Source of the DNA: PALSA-505 sp963702235
Lineage (GTDB): Bacteria; Actinomycetota; Actinomycetes; Streptosporangiales; Streptosporangiaceae
Assembly: GCA_963702235.1 (NCBI GenBank)
Contig: CAVPBZ010000018.1
Location: 620,001-684,000, forward strand
Direction of reading: 5' to 3'
Length of the DNA stretch: 64,000 nt
Part shown: in pieces, positions 17,571 to 26,267 of the stretch
Position numbering within the stretch: position 1 is the stretch's first letter
Layout of the letters: each line of letters starts with the position of its first letter
Position numbers and translations under genes: made by a program
Notes under the pieces: generated by a model
Told to the model about the DNA's origin: nothing
Database searches by the model: none
The model's input: only the letters and a program-made list of their open reading frames with translations

Positions 17571-18485
17571 GTGGGCTCGCTGATGCTGCTGGACACCGCC
17601 TCGCTGTACTACCGCGCGTTCTACGGCGTGCCGGAGACGATCACGGCGCCGGACGGCACCCCGGTGAACGCGATCCGCGGCCTGCTCGACATGATCGCCA
17701 GGCTGGTCCGCGGCCGCGGGCCAGGCCAGCTGATCGCCTGCTGGGACGTGGACTGGCGGCCGGGGTTCCGGGTCGCCGCCATCCCCTCCTACAAGGGGCA
17801 CCGGGCCGAGGATGACGGGGTCACCGAGCGCACGCCGCCGGCCCTCGCCGTCCAGGTGCCGGTCATCGAGGAGGTGCTGACCGCGGCCGGCATCCCGATC
17901 GCCGGCGCGGCCGGGTACGAGGCGGACGACGTGATCGGGACGCTGGCGGCGCGGGCGGACGGGCCGGTGGACGTGGTCACCGGCGACCGGGACCTGTTCC
18001 AGGTGGTCGACGACGAGCGGCAGATCCGGGTGATCTACACGGTGCGCGGGCTGACCAAGTTCGACGTGGTGGACGAGGCCGCGATCACCGACCGGTACCA
18101 GATTCCCGGCCGGGCGTACGCGGAGTTCGCGGTGCTGCGCGGCGATCCGAGCGACGGGCTGCCGGGCGTTCCCGGCGTGGGGGACAAGACGGCGGCCTCG
18201 CTGATCCGCTCGTTCGGCTCGGTGGAGGGCATCCTGACCGCGCTGGACAAGTACGCGGCGTCGATCCCGGCCGGCCCGCGGGCCAAGCTCGCCGCCTCCC
18301 GGGAGTACCTGGCCGCCGCGGTGCCGGTGGTCCGGGTGGCCACCGACGTGCCGCTGCCGCCGCTGGACGGCCACCTGCCGATCAGCCCGCCGGACCCGGA
18401 CGGGCTGGAGAAGCTGCACGAGCGCTGGGGGCTGGGCTCGTCGCTGCACCGCATGTCCGACGCGCTCGCGGCGCCGCCGCGGTAA
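17571..18485 (+). CDS. stand-alone 5'-3' exonuclease (Pol I N-terminal-like)
   Basis: 304 residues; flap/5'-nuclease family. Acidic metal-binding positions are visible in LLDTASLYYRAFYG, CWDVDW, YEADDVIGTLA and VTGDRDLFQVV. The helix-hairpin-helix DNA-binding motif is GLPGVPGVGDKTAASLI. No polymerase domain follows, so it is the separate actinobacterial 5'-3' exonuclease, probably acting in Okazaki-fragment or repair processing. It starts with GTG. In mycobacteria a homologous gene lies between helY and pepE; the same order is kept here with insertions. Confidence 0.92.
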   Translation: MGSLMLLDTASLYYRAFYGVPETITAPDGTPVNAIRGLLDMIARLVRGRGPGQLIACWDVDWRPGFRVAAIPSYKGHRAEDDGVTERTPPALAVQVPVIEEVLTAAGIPIAGAAGYEADDVIGTLAARADGPVDVVTGDRDLFQVVDDERQIRVIYTVRGLTKFDVVDEAAITDRYQIPGRAYAEFAVLRGDPSDGLPGVPGVGDKTAASLIRSFGSVEGILTALDKYAASIPAGPRAKLAASREYLAAAVPVVRVATDVPLPPLDGHLPISPPDPDGLEKLHERWGLGSSLHRMSDALAAPPR

Positions 18486-18491
18486 CAGCCG

Positions 18492-19337
18492 CTACAGGAC
18501 CCGCAGGGCCACCAGGCAGGTGTCGTCCTCCGGGTCGGTGGTGCCGAGCGCCCGCAGCGCCGCGGCGATGGCGCGCTCGGGATCGCAGCGACCCCGGACC
18601 GCGGCGCAGAGCGTGGCCAGGCCCTCGTCCAGCGATCTGTCCCTGCGCTCGATCAGCCCGTCGCTGTAGAGCAGCAGCAGGTCATCGGGCTGCAAGGCCA
18701 CGGTCGCCGTCTCGTAGGCCTCCTTGGCCGCGCCCAGAAGCACCCCGGACGGCGGGTCGAGCGGCCGGGCGGCCGCGCCGCGGACCAGCACCGGCGGCGG
18801 ATGGCCGGCCTGGGCCCAGGTCAGCGTCCGGGCCGCCGGATCGAAGTAGCCGGCCGCCACCGACGCGGTGTGCTCGGGCGCGACGTGGTGCACCAGGTCG
18901 TTCAGCCAGCCCACGAGCCGGTCCGGCGAGGCGCCCGTGATGGCCAGGCCGGCCAGCGCGCCGCGCAGCCTGGCCATGCCGGCCGCCGCGGGCAGGCCGT
19001 GCCCGCCCACGTCACCGATCGCGACGAGCACCTGGCCGGTCGGCATCTCGGCGGTGATGTACCAGTCGCCGCCGACCCGGCTGTCCCGCGACGCCGGCAG
19101 GTAGCGCATGGCGATCCGCAGCCCCGGCGCGTCGAACGGCTCGTCGTGCAGCGGCAGGATGGCGCGCTGCAGTTCGAGCGTGACCAGCTGTTCCTGGATG
19201 AGCTGCGCGGCGAGGCCGCCGCGCTCCGCGCCCGCGCGCTTGAGCATGTGAGCGCTCCCGCGCGGCCGCGCGGCCGGGCCGGCCCGTCCGTTCCTGACCG
19301 CGGGCTGGGCCCGGGTTTCGGAGATGTCAGCAGTCAT
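18492..19337 (-). CDS. PP2C/SpoIIE-type serine phosphatase
   Basis: 281 residues from this start. A short N-terminal linker and a helix (LAAQLIQEQLVTLELQRAIL, typical of the segment before SpoIIE domains) are followed by the phosphatase fold. Metal-site motifs are SRVGGDWYI, IGDVGGHGLPAAAGMARLR and LLLYSDGLIERRD, with DDTCLVALRVL at the end. No GAF, PAS or kinase domain is attached, so the partner is probably a separate anti-anti-sigma factor. The frame is open to another ATG at 19382 that would add 15 residues. Convergent with the exonuclease. Confidence 0.88.
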   Translation of the reverse strand: MTADISETRAQPAVRNGRAGPAARPRGSAHMLKRAGAERGGLAAQLIQEQLVTLELQRAILPLHDEPFDAPGLRIAMRYLPASRDSRVGGDWYITAEMPTGQVLVAIGDVGGHGLPAAAGMARLRGALAGLAITGASPDRLVGWLNDLVHHVAPEHTASVAAGYFDPAARTLTWAQAGHPPPVLVRGAAARPLDPPSGVLLGAAKEAYETATVALQPDDLLLLYSDGLIERRDRSLDEGLATLCAAVRGRCDPERAIAAALRALGTTDPEDDTCLVALRVL

Positions 19338-19533
19338 GGCAGCTCGCGTATCGTGAACTTGCGTGCACCTAGCGTGAGGCATGTCGGGCGCCTTTGTCTA
19401 GATGCGGACAGACCCTGTCTCGGGGAGCTTTAGCCGGGATACCGTGCATGCCCCGGTGACAGTCGGGTGGTCACCTTGTGCGGCACCATGGCATAACAGG
19501 AGCAACGCCTTGAAAGGGAAAGGGAGCTAGCAG

Positions 19534-20667
19534 GTGGCAACCCACTTCTCGGAGACGGAACTGTATCCGGCCGCCCGGCTGGGCGAGACCGCGACGGCGG
19601 CAGCGGAGGCGGGCATCGGCGCCCTGCTGCTCACGCCGGGTCCCGATCTGCGGTATGTGACCGGCTATGACGCGCAGCAGCTGGAACGACTCACCTGCCT
19701 GGTGGTGCCCGCCGCTGGCCGCGGGCAGGGGCCCTTCATGATCGTGCCGAGGCTGGAGCTGGCCGCGGCCCAGGCGTCGCCGGCAGGCCGGCTGGACCTG
19801 GAGTTCGTCCCGTGGGGCGAACTGGAGGATCCGTACCGGCTGATCTCCGCCCGGCTGGACGGCCCGAGGACCGTCGGCGTGTCCGACCGGATGTGGGCGA
19901 TGATGCTGCTGCGGTTCCGCGAGGAGCTGCCGCAAGCGCGGATGCTGCTGGCCAGCGCCGCGCTGCGCGGCCTGCGGATACGCAAGAACCCGGCCGAGGT
20001 GGCGGCGCTCCGCGAGGCGGGGGCGGCCATCGACCGGGTGCACGCGCAGGTCGCCGGGTGGCTGCGGCCGGGCCGGACCGAGCGTGCGGTCGGCGCGGAC
20101 ATCGCCGAGGCGATCGTGGCCGAGGGGCACGCCCGGAGCGACTTCGTGATCGTCGGATCGGGGCCGAACGCGGCCAGCCCGCACCACGAGCTGTCCGACC
20201 GGGTGCTGGGGCCCGGCGACGTGGTGGTGGTGGACATCGGCGGCACGATGCCGAGCGGGTACTGCTCGGACTGCACGAGGACCTACGCGATCGGCGAGCC
20301 GCCGGCCGAGTTCACCGCCTATTACCCGGTGCTGAAGGACGCGCAGGAGGCGGCCTGCGCGGCGGTGCAGCCAGGGGTCAGCGCGGAGTCGGTCGACGCG
20401 GCGGCCCGGGAGCCGATCACGGCGGCCGGGTTCGGCGGGAGCTTCTTCCACCGGACCGGGCACGGCATCGGCCTGGAGACGCACGAGGACCCCTATATCG
20501 TGACGGGGAACGCCGAGCTGCTGGCGGCAGGCATGGCGTTCTCGGTTGAGCCGGGCATCTACCCCGGCCCGCACGGCGCCAGGATCGAGGACATCGTGGT
20601 CTGCACGGACTCCGGCGGCGAGCGGGTCAACCACGGCACCCGCGAGCTGATCGTGGTGGCCGCCTGA
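19534..20667 (+). CDS. M24 family Xaa-Pro peptidase (PepE/PepQ-like)
   Basis: 377 residues, creatinase/aminopeptidase P fold. The two-metal site is complete: Asp pair in VVDIGGTMPSGYCSDCTRT, His in HRTGHGIGLETHED, Glu in FSVEPGIYPG and Glu in GARIEDIVV. The N-terminal domain (1-150) is the usual creatinase-like one. It would release N-terminal residues before proline in the cytoplasm. It starts with GTG preceded by AAAGGGAAAGGGAG. A hairpin (GGTGAC/GTCACC, 19455-19475) lies in the leader. The stop overlaps the next ATG by one base, so it is coupled to the acyl-CoA dehydrogenase gene. Confidence 0.92.
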   Translation: MATHFSETELYPAARLGETATAAAEAGIGALLLTPGPDLRYVTGYDAQQLERLTCLVVPAAGRGQGPFMIVPRLELAAAQASPAGRLDLEFVPWGELEDPYRLISARLDGPRTVGVSDRMWAMMLLRFREELPQARMLLASAALRGLRIRKNPAEVAALREAGAAIDRVHAQVAGWLRPGRTERAVGADIAEAIVAEGHARSDFVIVGSGPNAASPHHELSDRVLGPGDVVVVDIGGTMPSGYCSDCTRTYAIGEPPAEFTAYYPVLKDAQEAACAAVQPGVSAESVDAAAREPITAAGFGGSFFHRTGHGIGLETHEDPYIVTGNAELLAAGMAFSVEPGIYPGPHGARIEDIVVCTDSGGERVNHGTRELIVVAA

Positions 20668-21836
20668 TGACCAGCCAACCTGGTCTCGACGAGGAGACCC
20701 GCGCGCTGCTCGACCTCACCCGGGAGATCGCCGACGCCGAGCTGCGCCCCGCCGCCGATGCGGCGGAGAAGACAGGCACGTTCCCGCGGGAGGCGTTCCT
20801 GACCCTCGGCAAGGCCGGGCTGCTCGGCCTGCCCTACCCGGAGCGGCTGGGCGGCAGCGGCCAGTCCTACGAGGTGTACCTGCGAGTCATCGAGGAGCTG
20901 GCCAGCGCGTGGCTCACCGTCGGGCTCGGCGTCAGCGTGCACACGCTGGCCTGCTACCCGCTGGCCACCGCGGGCACCGATGCGCAGCAGGAGCGCTGGC
21001 TGCCCGCCGCCCTCGGCGGTGACCTGCTCGGCGCGTACTGCCTGTCCGAGGCGCACTCCGGCTCTGACGCCGCGGCGCTGCGGACCCGCGCGGTGCGGGC
21101 CGGTGACAGCTACGTGATCGACGGCGTGAAGGCGTGGATCTCGCACGCCGGGCAGGCCGACTTCTACACGGTGTTCGCCCGCACCTCCGGCGACTCCGGC
21201 GGGCGCGATCGCGGCCGGGGGATCAGCTGCCTGTACGTCCCGGCCGGGATCGAGGGCGTGTCCGCGGCACCCGCGGAGCACAAGATGGGCATGCGCGGCT
21301 CGACCACCGCGCAGATGCTGTTCTCGTCCGCCCGGGTCGGCCGCGACCACCTGGTGGGCGAGGAGGGTGAGGGGTTCTCGCTGGCCCTGTCCGCGCTCGA
21401 TTCCGGGCGGCTCGGCATCGCCGCCTGCTCGACCGGCCTGGCCAGGGCGGCGCTGGAGACCGCCGTGAGCTACGCGCGCGAGCGCAGCCAGTTCGGCCGG
21501 CCGATCGCCGACTTCCAGGGCGTGTCGTTCATGCTCGCCGACATGGCCACCGCGGTCGAGGCGTCCCGCTCGCTCTACCTCGAGGCCGCCAGGAGGAAGG
21601 ACGCGGGCCTGGAGTTCGGCCCGCAGGCCGCGATGGCCAAGCTCTTCGCCAGCGACACGGCGATGCGGGTCAGCACCGACGCGATCCAGGTGCTCGGCGG
21701 GTACGGCTACGTCGATGACTTCCCGGCCGAGCGGTTCTTCCGGGAAGCGAAGGCGATGCAGATCGTCGAGGGGACGAACCAGATTCAGCGGATGGTCATC
21801 GGCCGCTGGCTGGCCCGGGGCGGCGGTAGCCGGTAG
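20667..21836 (+). CDS. acyl-CoA dehydrogenase
   Basis: 389 residues; complete FAD-dependent acyl-CoA dehydrogenase. Family blocks seen: LGLPYPERLGGSGQSYEVYL, YCLSEAHSGSDAAALRTRAV, KMGMRGSTTAQMLF, REFGRP-like SQFGRPIADFQGV and QVLGGYGYVDDFPAERFFRE. The catalytic base is the Glu of IVEGTNQIQR near residue 376. It would introduce the alpha-beta double bond into a short or medium acyl-CoA and pass electrons to ETF. It is translationally coupled to the upstream peptidase (TGATG overlap), an arrangement also seen in other actinomycetes. Confidence 0.93.
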   Translation: MTSQPGLDEETRALLDLTREIADAELRPAADAAEKTGTFPREAFLTLGKAGLLGLPYPERLGGSGQSYEVYLRVIEELASAWLTVGLGVSVHTLACYPLATAGTDAQQERWLPAALGGDLLGAYCLSEAHSGSDAAALRTRAVRAGDSYVIDGVKAWISHAGQADFYTVFARTSGDSGGRDRGRGISCLYVPAGIEGVSAAPAEHKMGMRGSTTAQMLFSSARVGRDHLVGEEGEGFSLALSALDSGRLGIAACSTGLARAALETAVSYARERSQFGRPIADFQGVSFMLADMATAVEASRSLYLEAARRKDAGLEFGPQAAMAKLFASDTAMRVSTDAIQVLGGYGYVDDFPAERFFREAKAMQIVEGTNQIQRMVIGRWLARGGGSR

Positions 21837-21845
21837 CGGTAGCAG

Positions 21846-23402
21846 GTGGCGGCGGAAGGCGCGCAGCCGATGCAGGCAGCAGGCCCGCAGGCCGGCCGCC
21901 TGGTCCGGCTCGGCCAGCCCGCCGGGCGTTGGGTGATCATTGCCACCGTGCTCGGCTCCAGCATGGCGATGCTGGACGCGACGGTGGTGAACGTGGCGCT
22001 GCCGACGATCGGCAGGCAGCTGGGCGCCTCGCTCGCCGGGCTGCAGTGGACCGTCTCGGCCTACACGCTGACGCTGGCCGGCCTGATCCTGCTCGGCGGC
22101 TCGCTCGGCGACCGGCTGGGCCGCCGCCGGGTCTTCGTCATGGGCGTCGCCTGGTTCGCGGCCGCGTCGGCGCTGTGCGGGCTCGCCCCGGACATCGGCG
22201 TGCTGATCGGGGCGCGGGCACTGCAGGGCGTCGGCGGCGCACTGCTGACCCCCGGGTCGCTGGCGATCATCCAGTCCGGCTTCGCGCCGGACGACCGGCC
22301 GCGGGCGGTGGGCGCGTGGTCGGGACTCGGCGGGGTGGCGGGGGCGGCCGGGCCGCTGCTCGGCGGCTGGATCGTCTCGACCGTGGGCTGGCGGTGGGTC
22401 TTCCTGATCAACCTGCCGGTCGCCGCCGTGGTGATCGCGGTGACGCTGCGGCACGTGCCGGAGAGCAGGGATCCGTCCGCGCACGGCCGGTTCGACGTCG
22501 CCGGGGCCGCGCTGACCGCGGCGGCCCTGGCCGGCATCAGCTACGCGCTGATCGAGGCGCCGGGGCAGGGCTCGGCGGTGCGGGTGACGGTCGCGGCGGT
22601 CATCGGCGTGGTCGCCGCCGTGGCCTTCGTCGCCACCGAGCGCCATCGCGGGCGCTCGCCCGGGCGGACGCCGCCGATGCTGCCGCTCGACGTGTTCGCG
22701 TCGCGCCAGTTCACCGCCGTCAACGTGGTGACGTTCCTGGTGTACGGGGCGCTCGGCTCGGTGTTCTTCCTGCTCGTGCTCGAGCTGCAGGTGGCGTCCG
22801 GCTTCTCGCCGCTGCAGGCGGGGACCGCGCTGCTGCCTGCGACCTTGCTGATGCTCGCGCTGTCGTCACGGGCCGGTGCGCTGGCGCAGCGGATCGGCCC
22901 GCGCCGGCTGATGGCGGGCGGCACGCTGATCTGCGCGGCCGGACTGCTGCTGATGACGCGGGTGGGCCTGCGCGCCAGCTACCTCACCGACGTGCTGCCC
23001 GCGGTGTGCGTGTTCGGCCTGGGCCTGTCGCTCACCGTGGCCCCGCTGACCGCGACTGTCCTGGCCAGCGCCGATGCCAGCCACGCCGGGGTGGCCAGCG
23101 GGGTCAACAACGCGGTCGCGCGGTCGGCCGGGCTGCTCGCCGTCGCCGGGCTGCCGGTCGCCGTGGGGCTGAGGATCGGCGGGCACGGGACCGCGCAGGC
23201 GTTCGCGTCCGGGTTCCGGGCGGCCATGGTGGTGTCCGCCTGCCTGCTGGCGGCGGGGTCCGTGCTGTCCGCGCTCACGATTGACGACAACGTGCTGCGG
23301 GCGGAGCCGGACCGGCGGGTGCCGGAGCCGCAGTGCCGCACCTGCTGCCCGGTCGGCGCGCCGCCGCTGGAGCCGGGCCGGACGGCTCAGCCCTGCCGCT
23401 GA
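21846..23402 (+). CDS. MFS drug exporter, DHA2 (EmrB/QacA) family
   Basis: 518 residues with about 14 hydrophobic segments. Motif C-like GGVAGAAGPLLGGWIVS and motif A-like GDRLGRRRVFVMG are present. The first helix carries MAMLDATVVNVALPTIGRQL, the D-x-x-x-V-N-V-A-L-P signature of 14-helix proton-driven multidrug exporters. It starts with GTG at 21846; an ATG at 21870 with GGAAGG upstream is an alternative. The tail is Cys/Pro-rich. Its end overlaps the convergent gene at 23387 by 16 bases. No regulator is adjacent. Confidence 0.9.
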   Translation: MAAEGAQPMQAAGPQAGRLVRLGQPAGRWVIIATVLGSSMAMLDATVVNVALPTIGRQLGASLAGLQWTVSAYTLTLAGLILLGGSLGDRLGRRRVFVMGVAWFAAASALCGLAPDIGVLIGARALQGVGGALLTPGSLAIIQSGFAPDDRPRAVGAWSGLGGVAGAAGPLLGGWIVSTVGWRWVFLINLPVAAVVIAVTLRHVPESRDPSAHGRFDVAGAALTAAALAGISYALIEAPGQGSAVRVTVAAVIGVVAAVAFVATERHRGRSPGRTPPMLPLDVFASRQFTAVNVVTFLVYGALGSVFFLLVLELQVASGFSPLQAGTALLPATLLMLALSSRAGALAQRIGPRRLMAGGTLICAAGLLLMTRVGLRASYLTDVLPAVCVFGLGLSLTVAPLTATVLASADASHAGVASGVNNAVARSAGLLAVAGLPVAVGLRIGGHGTAQAFASGFRAAMVVSACLLAAGSVLSALTIDDNVLRAEPDRRVPEPQCRTCCPVGAPPLEPGRTAQPCR

Positions 23403-23728
23403 GCCCACCATTCGCGGATCGCGGCGGCGATCTCCCTGTCGTGCTCGGGCGAGGACCCCTCGGCCGCGTCGGCCTTGGCGATCAGCTCCCTGGCCGTGTC
23501 CAGCGTCTCCACCACCTCGGAGCGGTCGGCGCTGGCCGGCAGCGCGATGACGATCCAGGCCCGGCCGGGAGTGTCCTCGGCCCGGGCCGAGATGCCCTCG
23601 CGCTGCGCCAGCCTCGCGTAACGACGGACCCAGTCCTGGCTGACGTCGTCGGCCAGCGGGATCCTGATCGTGAGCTCCCGGTCGCGCCAGATGACGTCGA
23701 TGTCCGCGGCTGCGTCGATCTCCGTCAT
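23387..23728 (-). CDS. small conserved-looking protein coupled to the MsiK-like ATPase
   Basis: 113 residues, function unknown. It begins MTEIDAAADIDVIWRDRELTIRIP and alternates strands and helices (SQDWVRRYARLAQREGISARAE; RAWIVIALPASADRSEVVETL), ending in a charged helix EHDREIAAAIREWWAQRQG. The ATG at 23728 overlaps the stop of the upstream ATPase gene by four bases (ATGA), so the two are translated together. The longer open frame is rejected. It could be a regulator or partner of the ATPase, but no motif shows this. Confidence 0.7.
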   Translation of the reverse strand: MTEIDAAADIDVIWRDRELTIRIPLADDVSQDWVRRYARLAQREGISARAEDTPGRAWIVIALPASADRSEVVETLDTARELIAKADAAEGSSPEHDREIAAAIREWWAQRQG

Positions 23729-24975
23729 ACCGCCACCGCCGCCGTGCCGGCACCGCCTTCGGCCACTGCGGCGTCCGCCTCCGGGTGACCGATGGACAGG
23801 CCGCTGACCGGGTCGAAGAAGTGCAGGTTGGAGGTGTCCACGGCGAGCTCGATGGGGCCGCCGGGGCGGGCCGAGCTGCGGGCCGCGACCCGTGCCGTCC
23901 ACAGCGACTTGCCGCCGGCCAGGGCGACCGCCGCCTCGTCCTCGCCCTCGTCGCCCTTGGCCGCCTCGGCGATGCTGGCGTGCTCGACCGGCGGCGCGTC
24001 GATCGTGAAGATGACGTGGATCTCGCTGCCCAGTTCCTCGGTAACCCCGGCGTTGACATGCATCCGGGCCCAGCTCGGCTCGGCCAGGCTGGCGTCCTCG
24101 AAGTCCGACGGCCGGATGCCGAGGATGACCTCGCGGCCGATGTAGCCGTCCAGGCCAGGCTTGCGTTCTAGCATGGCCGCTGGCACCGCGAGCTTGTAGC
24201 CGGCGAAGGTCACCGCCAGCCCGTCGTCGCGGACCAGCCTGGCGGTCACGAAGTTCATCGCGGGCGAGCCGATGAAGCCGGCCACGAACAGGTTCACCGG
24301 GGCGTCGAACAGCGCCGTCGGGGTGTCCACCTGCTGCAGCCTACCGTCCCGCAGCACGCACACCCGGTGCCCGAGGGTCATGGCCTCGACCTGGTCGTGC
24401 GTCACGTACACGGTCGTCACGCCGAGCCGCTCGTGCAGCTGGTTCAGCGAGGCGCGCATGGACACCCGCAGCTTGGCGTCCAGGTTGGACAGCGGCTCGT
24501 CCATCAGGAACGCCTGCGGCTCCCGGACGATCGCGCGGCCCATGGCGACCCGCTGCCGCTGGCCGCCGGACAGCGCGGCCGGCTTGCGCTTGAGGTACTG
24601 GTCCAGGCCGAGCATCTTCGCCGCCTCGTTGACCCTGCGCTTGATCTCGGTCTTGGGCGTCTTGCGCAGCTGCAGGCCGAACGCCAGGTTCTGCTCGACG
24701 GTCATGTGCGGGTAGAGCGCGTAGTTCTGGAACACCATGGCGATGTCGCGGTCCTTGGGCGGCAGGTCGTTCACCACCCGCTCGCCGATGACGATCGTCC
24801 CGCTGCTGATCTCCTCCAGGCCGGCGATCGACCGCAGCGCGGTGGACTTGCCGCAGCCGGACGGCCCGACCAGGACCATGAACTCGCCGTCCTTGATCTC
24901 CAGGCTCAGCCCGTCCACGGCCTTGACGCCGCCGGGGTAGATCTTGTCGATCTGGTCGAGAACGATCTGGGCCAT
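23725..24975 (-). CDS. ugpC: MsiK/UgpC/MalK-type ABC sugar importer ATPase
   Basis: 416 residues. Walker A GPSGCGKST, Q-loop FQNYALYPHMT, signature LSGGQRQRVAMGRA, Walker B AFLMDEPL and the H-loop VTHDQVEAM are all present. The C-terminal TOBE/regulatory domain starts with AGFIGSPAMNFV, diagnostic of the MalK/MsiK class. No permease or binding protein is nearby, so it is probably the shared ATPase that energises several sugar importers, as MsiK does in Streptomyces. Length is slightly above the usual 370-380, owing to an insert near residues 330-370 (SIAEAAKGDEGEDEAAVAL). An upstream region of 117 bases precedes the ATG. Confidence 0.9.
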   Translation of the reverse strand: MAQIVLDQIDKIYPGGVKAVDGLSLEIKDGEFMVLVGPSGCGKSTALRSIAGLEEISSGTIVIGERVVNDLPPKDRDIAMVFQNYALYPHMTVEQNLAFGLQLRKTPKTEIKRRVNEAAKMLGLDQYLKRKPAALSGGQRQRVAMGRAIVREPQAFLMDEPLSNLDAKLRVSMRASLNQLHERLGVTTVYVTHDQVEAMTLGHRVCVLRDGRLQQVDTPTALFDAPVNLFVAGFIGSPAMNFVTARLVRDDGLAVTFAGYKLAVPAAMLERKPGLDGYIGREVILGIRPSDFEDASLAEPSWARMHVNAGVTEELGSEIHVIFTIDAPPVEHASIAEAAKGDEGEDEAAVALAGGKSLWTARVAARSSARPGGPIELAVDTSNLHFFDPVSGLSIGHPEADAAVAEGGAGTAAVAV

Positions 24976-25092
24976 CGCGCGCTCCGTAACTGGGTTGCCG
25001 GATGTGACTTCCCCTGGTCGCGGAGCCTAACCGGACTCCGGCCAGCGGGTAAGAGAAGATCGCCGGATGTTACGGGAGCGTAAACGGCGTTA

Positions 25093-25605
25093 TCAATTCG
25101 TTACCGAGACCGAGGCCACGATCGCCGCGGCCGCTCGCAGGTCGTCGGCGGAGGCCCGCGTGCCCTCCCAGATCATCACGGTGAGCGCGGCCGGATCGGG
25201 GCGGGCCGGCACCGGCGCGAGGTTATGCCCTACCCGGCGCCAGATGAGTTCTGCGCCCCAGGCATAGTCCCGTCGCCTCGGGAACACCCGGGCCTGGCTG
25301 TACACCAGCGGATAGGAGTAGCGGCTGTAGTCAGGGATCGGCGGCCTGGCCGGGTCGTCGATGACCGGGTCGTTCAGCACTTCGTAGTACATCCAGATCA
25401 GGCAGCCGGCGGCGTCCAGGGCGCTGACGTCGGGCGTGTTCTGGTCACTGGTCACGGGGAGCGTGCGCAGCGGCCGGTTCGACAGCGCGCACAGCTCGTG
25501 CGGGGACCGGAGCGCCGGGATCACGCCCGGCGCGACATGCCAGCCCGCCGGCGGGTAGCGCACGCTGAGCCTGAACCCGTTTCCTGTCGCTGCTGCAGTT
25601 GGCAT
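25093..25605 (-). CDS. hypothetical protein, last gene of the Mau-like operon
   Basis: 170 residues, no family recognised. It starts PTAAATGNGFRLSVRYPPAGWHV and has no clear signal peptide. It contains a W-M-Y-Y-E-V segment and a C-terminal Ala-rich helix (ASADDLRAAAAIVASVSV). The layout resembles proteins of the type 'photosystem reaction/PsbP-like or LpqN-like', with a strand-rich core and a final helix, but this is only an impression. It lies 18 bases after the membrane protein gene on the same strand, so it is probably co-transcribed with the MauA/D/E-like genes. Confidence 0.62.
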   Translation of the reverse strand: MPTAAATGNGFRLSVRYPPAGWHVAPGVIPALRSPHELCALSNRPLRTLPVTSDQNTPDVSALDAAGCLIWMYYEVLNDPVIDDPARPPIPDYSRYSYPLVYSQARVFPRRRDYAWGAELIWRRVGHNLAPVPARPDPAALTVMIWEGTRASADDLRAAAAIVASVSVTN

Positions 25606-25623
25606 CGTCGTCCTTGCCGTTTG

Positions 25624-26181
25624 TCAGGTGAATACGACCAGAGCCGCGATCATGGTGGAGCCGACGATCAGGCCCGACCGCCTGCCCGCCGTGAGAAGTA
25701 CCCGCTCCAGCTGCTGCAGCCGGAGCGCGAAGCCGAATCCCGCGAGCCGCCCGCAGGCGTACGCCAGCCATCCGATCAGGACGACCGGCGCGGGGTAGAG
25801 GAAGGTGACCGTCACGAACACCCAGAAAGCGCCGACCACCACCGCGGTGAAGACGCCGAAGCCGAGGATCGCGCCGTAGGCCACCGGCAGGATGTCGGCA
25901 TCGACGGCGCGGCGCCAGTACTCGGGGACCTGCCAGGAACTCTGCGGGATCGGGACGCCGGCGCACTGCAGCACCGCGAGGGCCAGCGCGGCGGCGACCG
26001 GGACGATGAGCACGGCGCGCAGCCCGGCGCCGATCATGAGCGCTCGGGCGAGCGCGAGCAGCAGTCCCATGATGAGCGCGCCCGCCAGCAGCCCGGCTGC
26101 ATGCAGGGCCGTGACGCGGTGGACGGACGGGCGGCCTGCGCCGCTCACGGCGGGCGAGCCGGGCCGGAGGGCCGCGGCCAT
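25624..26181 (-). CDS. membrane protein in the Mau-like operon
   Basis: 185 residues, about four hydrophobic segments (residues 24-46, 50-70, 100-122 and 124-146) and a final hydrophobic stretch at the C-terminus. Not recognised. It has single cysteines (VLQCAGVP, AYACGRLAG) but no CxxC pair. It follows the MauA-like gene by 86 bases on the same strand and precedes the 170-residue unknown. It might anchor or present the exported Cys-rich protein; that is inference from position only. Confidence 0.6.
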   Translation of the reverse strand: MAAALRPGSPAVSGAGRPSVHRVTALHAAGLLAGALIMGLLLALARALMIGAGLRAVLIVPVAAALALAVLQCAGVPIPQSSWQVPEYWRRAVDADILPVAYGAILGFGVFTAVVVGAFWVFVTVTFLYPAPVVLIGWLAYACGRLAGFGFALRLQQLERVLLTAGRRSGLIVGSTMIAALVVFT

Positions 26182-26267
26182 CGACAGGCCTCAAGGAGAC
26201 CACAGCGCCGCGAGCCCGACGGTAAGGCCGAGGGCGACGAAGCCGGCCTCGTGCACCGGGCCGAGAT

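Noticed and set aside
20559..22646. 695-codon frame antisense to acyl-CoA dehydrogenase and exporter
   Set aside because: Spans two genuine genes and is low in hydrophobic or catalytic patterns.
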